Below, piece by piece: positions 5,874-8,095 of a stretch of 8,095 nucleotides of DNA (position 1 is its first letter; each line of letters begins with the position of its first letter). Made by a program: the position numbers and the translations under genes. The stretch comes from Thiobacillus sp. UBA6205. Lineage in GTDB: Bacteria > Pseudomonadota > Gammaproteobacteria > Burkholderiales > Thiobacillaceae. The notes beneath the pieces were generated by a model. It was not told the DNA's origin. It did not search any database and saw only the letters and a program-made list of their open reading frames with translations. The stretch spans positions 1 through 8,095 of the forward strand of contig DISR01000036.1 of assembly GCA_002421825.1 (NCBI GenBank), written 5' to 3'.

Positions 5874-7328
5874 TCAAAACCTCGGCAGTTCGGGGAAGGG
5901 CATCGCCCCGCTCTTGACGTGCATGGCGCCGTATTCCGCGCAGCGGATCAGGGTAGGCACGGCCTTGCCGGGATTGAGCAGGCCGTCCGGATCGAAGCAG
6001 GCTTTTACGCCGTGGAAAGCTTCGAGCTCAGCCGGGGTGAACTGCGCGCACATCTGGTCGATTTTCTCCAGGCCCACGCCGTGCTCGCCGGTGATGGTGC
6101 CGCCGTGCTCGACGCAGAGTTCCAGAATGTCGGCGCCCAGGCGCTCGGCCTTTTCGGTCGCCCCCGGCTGGTTGGCGTCATACAGGATCAGCGGGTGCAG
6201 ATTGCCGTCGCCGGCGTGGAACACATTGGCCACCGGCAGCGCATATTCGGCCGACAATTCGGCGATGCGTTTAAGCACCGCGGGCAGCGCCTTTCTCGGA
6301 ATGGTGCCGTCCATGCAGTAGTAGTCCGGGGAGAGCCGGCCCACGGCGGGGAAGGCCGCCTTGCGCCCGGCCCAGAATCTTTTCTGCTCGGCTTCATCCT
6401 TCGCGGTGCGCACTTCGGTGGCGCCGGAGCCGAGCAGGATGTCGCGCACGCGCATGACGTCCTCGGACACCTCTTCCTGCGTGCCGTCCACTTCCACCAG
6501 CAAAATGGCCTCGGCATCGAGCGGGTAGCCGGCATGGACAAAGGCCTCGGCGGCTTCGATCGCAAGCCGGTCCATCATTTCCAGGCCGGCCGGCAGGATG
6601 CCGCCGGCGATGATGGCGCCCACTGCCGCCCCGCCCTTGCCGACGTCGTCGAAGGCGGCGAGGATGACCTGGGTGCGCTCGGGGCTGGGCAGCAGTTTCA
6701 CGGTGATTTCCAGGATGACCGCGAGCATGCCTTCGGAGCCGGTCAGGAGCGCCGCCAGGTCGTAGCCGGGCGCATCCAGCGCACCGCTGCCGATCACCAG
6801 TTCCTCGCCCTCGATGGTGAGCACGCGCAGGGCGATCACGTTGTGCACGGTGAGGCCGTATTTCAGGCAATGCACGCCGCCGGAGTTTTCCGCCACGTTG
6901 CCGCCGATGCTGCAGGCGATCTGCGAGGAAGGGTCGGGTGCATAGTAGAGCCCGTATTGGGCGGCGGCTTCGGAGATGGCGAGGTTGCGCACGCCGGGCT
7001 GCACGCGTGCGGTGCGCGCCAGCGGGTCGATTTCCAGGATGCGGCCGAACTTGGTCATGGCCAGCAGCACCGCGCCGTCCACCGGCAGGGCGCCGCCGGA
7101 AAGCCCGGTGCCGGCGCCGCGGAACACCACCGGCGTGCCGGTTTCGCGGCAGGCGGAGAGCACCTGTTTCACCTGTTCCTCGGTTTCCGGCAGCGCCACT
7201 GCGTCAGGCGTGTTGCGGTAGGCGGTCAGCCCGTCGGTCTCGAAGGGCTTCAAATCCTCGCGCACCAGCAGCAGGCAGTGCGGCGGCAGGATGGCCTGCA
7301 GGCGGCGGACGGTTTCATTTGCAATCAT
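5874..7328 (-). CDS. glcD: Glycolate dehydrogenase FAD-linked catalytic subunit GlcD
   Basis: Catalytic flavoprotein that oxidises glycolate to glyoxylate (related enzymes use D-lactate) and hands electrons to GlcE/GlcF. At 484 residues it is near the family's usual length. The N-terminal FAD_binding_4 domain shows FRGAGTGLSGGALP (69-82), PDPSSQIACSIGGNVAENSG (131-150) and LLTGSEGMLAVI (194-205). The C-terminal FAD-oxidase domain carries HAGDGNLHP (371-379) and GEHGVG (414-419), whose His and Glu residues bind metal and substrate in the family, and ends with FDPDGLLNPGK (445-455). It is first in the operon. The start at 7328 gives the standard N-terminus, but no clear Shine-Dalgarno precedes it; a TAGAAT at 7335-7340 (minus) is too close to the ATG to be a normal -10 with a leader. 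Substrate choice between glycolate and D-lactate is inferred from the glcDEF set. Confidence 0.95.
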   Translation of the reverse strand: MIANETVRRLQAILPPHCLLLVREDLKPFETDGLTAYRNTPDAVALPETEEQVKQVLSACRETGTPVVFRGAGTGLSGGALPVDGAVLLAMTKFGRILEIDPLARTARVQPGVRNLAISEAAAQYGLYYAPDPSSQIACSIGGNVAENSGGVHCLKYGLTVHNVIALRVLTIEGEELVIGSGALDAPGYDLAALLTGSEGMLAVILEITVKLLPSPERTQVILAAFDDVGKGGAAVGAIIAGGILPAGLEMMDRLAIEAAEAFVHAGYPLDAEAILLVEVDGTQEEVSEDVMRVRDILLGSGATEVRTAKDEAEQKRFWAGRKAAFPAVGRLSPDYYCMDGTIPRKALPAVLKRIAELSAEYALPVANVFHAGDGNLHPLILYDANQPGATEKAERLGADILELCVEHGGTITGEHGVGLEKIDQMCAQFTPAELEAFHGVKACFDPDGLLNPGKAVPTLIRCAEYGAMHVKSGAMPFPELPRF

Positions 7329-7356
7329 GATTTCATTCTAAGCCAAGTATCCGGGC

Positions 7357-7362
7357 TAAAAT
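7357..7362 (+). promoter_or_regulatory. Probable -10 box (TAAAAT) for the AI-2E family gene
   Basis: TAAAAT, one mismatch from consensus, lies 24 nt upstream of the ATG at 7386 and would give a short leader carrying the GGGAG ribosome binding site. It sits in the spacer of a small inverted repeat (CCGGG at 7351-7355, CCCGG at 7363-7367). No good -35 hexamer is visible in the 57-bp gap shared with divergent glcD. Confidence 0.35.
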
Positions 7363-7373
7363 CCCGGGAAATT

Positions 7374-7378
7374 GGGAG
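7374..7378 (+). promoter_or_regulatory. Ribosome binding site (GGGAG) of the AI-2E family gene
   Basis: GGGAG ends 7 nt before the ATG at 7386, good spacing. It favours this start over the in-frame ATGs at 7392 and 7401. Confidence 0.55.
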
Positions 7379-7385
7379 ATTTCCG

Positions 7386-8095
7386 ATGGCAATGCACGCC
7401 ATGAAACACGAATGGGCCGCCTGGGGCCTGATGGCGGCAGCGCTGGTTTTCACGCTCTACGCCAAACTGCTGCCCGCGCTGCTCGCCGGCCTGCTGGTTT
7501 ATGAGCTGGTGGTGATGCTGTCGCCGCGCTTCGTCAGCAACAAGCTGTCGCACAGCCGCGCCAAGATGATCGTGGTGGCGCTGATTTCCGCCGCGGTGCT
7601 GGCCGCGCTGATCGGCGCCGTGCTGGGCGCGATTGCCTACTACAAGGCGGAAGGCGGCAGCTACGCCGCGCTGCTGAAGAACATGGCCGAAGTGATCGAG
7701 AACTCGCGCAACCTGCTGCCGCCGTGGGCGGCCGAGTACCTGCCGCAGGGCGACGAGTCGCAAATCCGCGCCACCCTGTCCGAATGGCTGCGCACGCATG
7801 CCCAGGAAATCCGCACCATAGGCGGCAGCGCCGGCCATGCGCTGGCGATGGTGGTGATCGGCCTCGTCATCGGTTCCTTCGTTTCGCTCAACGAAGGCCG
7901 CGAACACCACACCCTGGGACCGCTGGCGCAGGCCATGAGCAAGCGCGTGCTTCATTTGGGCCAGGCCTTCCGCAAGGTGGTGTTCGCGCAGGTGCGCATC
8001 TCGCTGCTCAACACCGCGCTCACCGGGCTGTATCTCGCCGTGGTGCTGCCGTCATTCGGTGTGGAGCTGCCGTTCGTCAAAACCATGATCGTGAT
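7386..8095 (+). CDS. AI-2E/PerM family membrane protein, N-terminal part (runs off the right edge)
   Basis: 236 residues are visible with no stop before the window end. Hydrophobic segments at about 11-45 (probably two helices), 60-86, 152-168 and 203-222 indicate a multi-pass inner-membrane protein. Between the second and third hydrophobic blocks is a hydrophilic stretch of about 65 residues, as in the AI-2E transporter (PF01594, PerM/YdiK/TqsA) family. The segment FRKVVFAQVRISLLNTALTG (195-214), followed by a Tyr-Leu-rich helix and LPSFGVELPF (221-230), is the best family match. Family members have been linked to AI-2 export, sodium/proton antiport and other transport, so the name does not fix a substrate. 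The start at 7386 has a GGGAG site; ATGs at 7392 and 7401 are alternatives. It is divergent from glcD, with no evident functional link. Confidence 0.7.
   Translation, partial: MAMHAMKHEWAAWGLMAAALVFTLYAKLLPALLAGLLVYELVVMLSPRFVSNKLSHSRAKMIVVALISAAVLAALIGAVLGAIAYYKAEGGSYAALLKNMAEVIENSRNLLPPWAAEYLPQGDESQIRATLSEWLRTHAQEIRTIGGSAGHALAMVVIGLVIGSFVSLNEGREHHTLGPLAQAMSKRVLHLGQAFRKVVFAQVRISLLNTALTGLYLAVVLPSFGVELPFVKTMIV

Noticed and set aside
7356..7955. Minus-strand open frame of 199 codons rich in His, Gln and Arg
   Set aside because: Antisense to the AI-2E family gene, whose membrane segments and ribosome binding site support the plus strand.

Overview
This 8.1-kb window is a dense, GC-rich stretch of chromosome. 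It most likely comes from a betaproteobacterium: the proteins look betaproteobacterial and there is a three-subunit glycolate dehydrogenase. I infer a Nitrosomonadales or Sulfuricella-like lineage only weakly. Seven genes are supported, and both edges cut through a gene. I see no tRNA, rRNA, CRISPR array, transposase or phage gene.

Layout, left to right. (1) The 5' end of argS (arginyl-tRNA synthetase) lies on the minus strand at 1-400. A perfect TATAAT -10 box precedes it, next to a 21-bp GC palindrome. (2) A minus-strand gene (504-1385) encodes a fucosyltransferase-like glycosyltransferase of unknown substrate. (3) A 152-bp divergent gap separates it from plus-strand mltB (1538-2632), a periplasmic lytic murein transglycosylase of family GH103. 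(4) mltB converges on a minus-strand operon read in the order glcD (7328-5874), glcE (5784-4750), a TraB/GumN-family gene (4753-3869) and glcF (3855-2629). The stop codons of mltB and glcF interlock. (5) A 57-bp divergent gap separates glcD from a plus-strand AI-2E/PerM-family membrane protein gene that runs off the right edge.

The core of the window is the glc operon. GlcD and GlcE are flavin-binding subunits and GlcF is the two-[4Fe-4S] subunit. Together they oxidise glycolate (or a related 2-hydroxyacid such as D-lactate) to the 2-oxoacid and pass electrons towards the respiratory chain. No glcC regulator, glcG, glcB or glcA permease is in view. The unusual feature is an exported TraB/GumN-like protein, a putative metallohydrolase, encoded between glcE and glcF. 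Its start codon overlaps the glcE stop as ATGA, so it is probably co-translated with the enzyme.

Two short-period repeats lie in this operon. A 20-bp perfect inverted repeat, with arms of 8-nt units, fills most of the glcD-glcE gap and abuts the glcE start. A (GCGTGAG)x4 heptamer array lies in frame inside glcF and codes for an interdomain linker. These repeats, the argS palindrome and the embedded TraB/GumN gene are the parts most worth a second look. I did not find a convincing previously undescribed multi-gene system.
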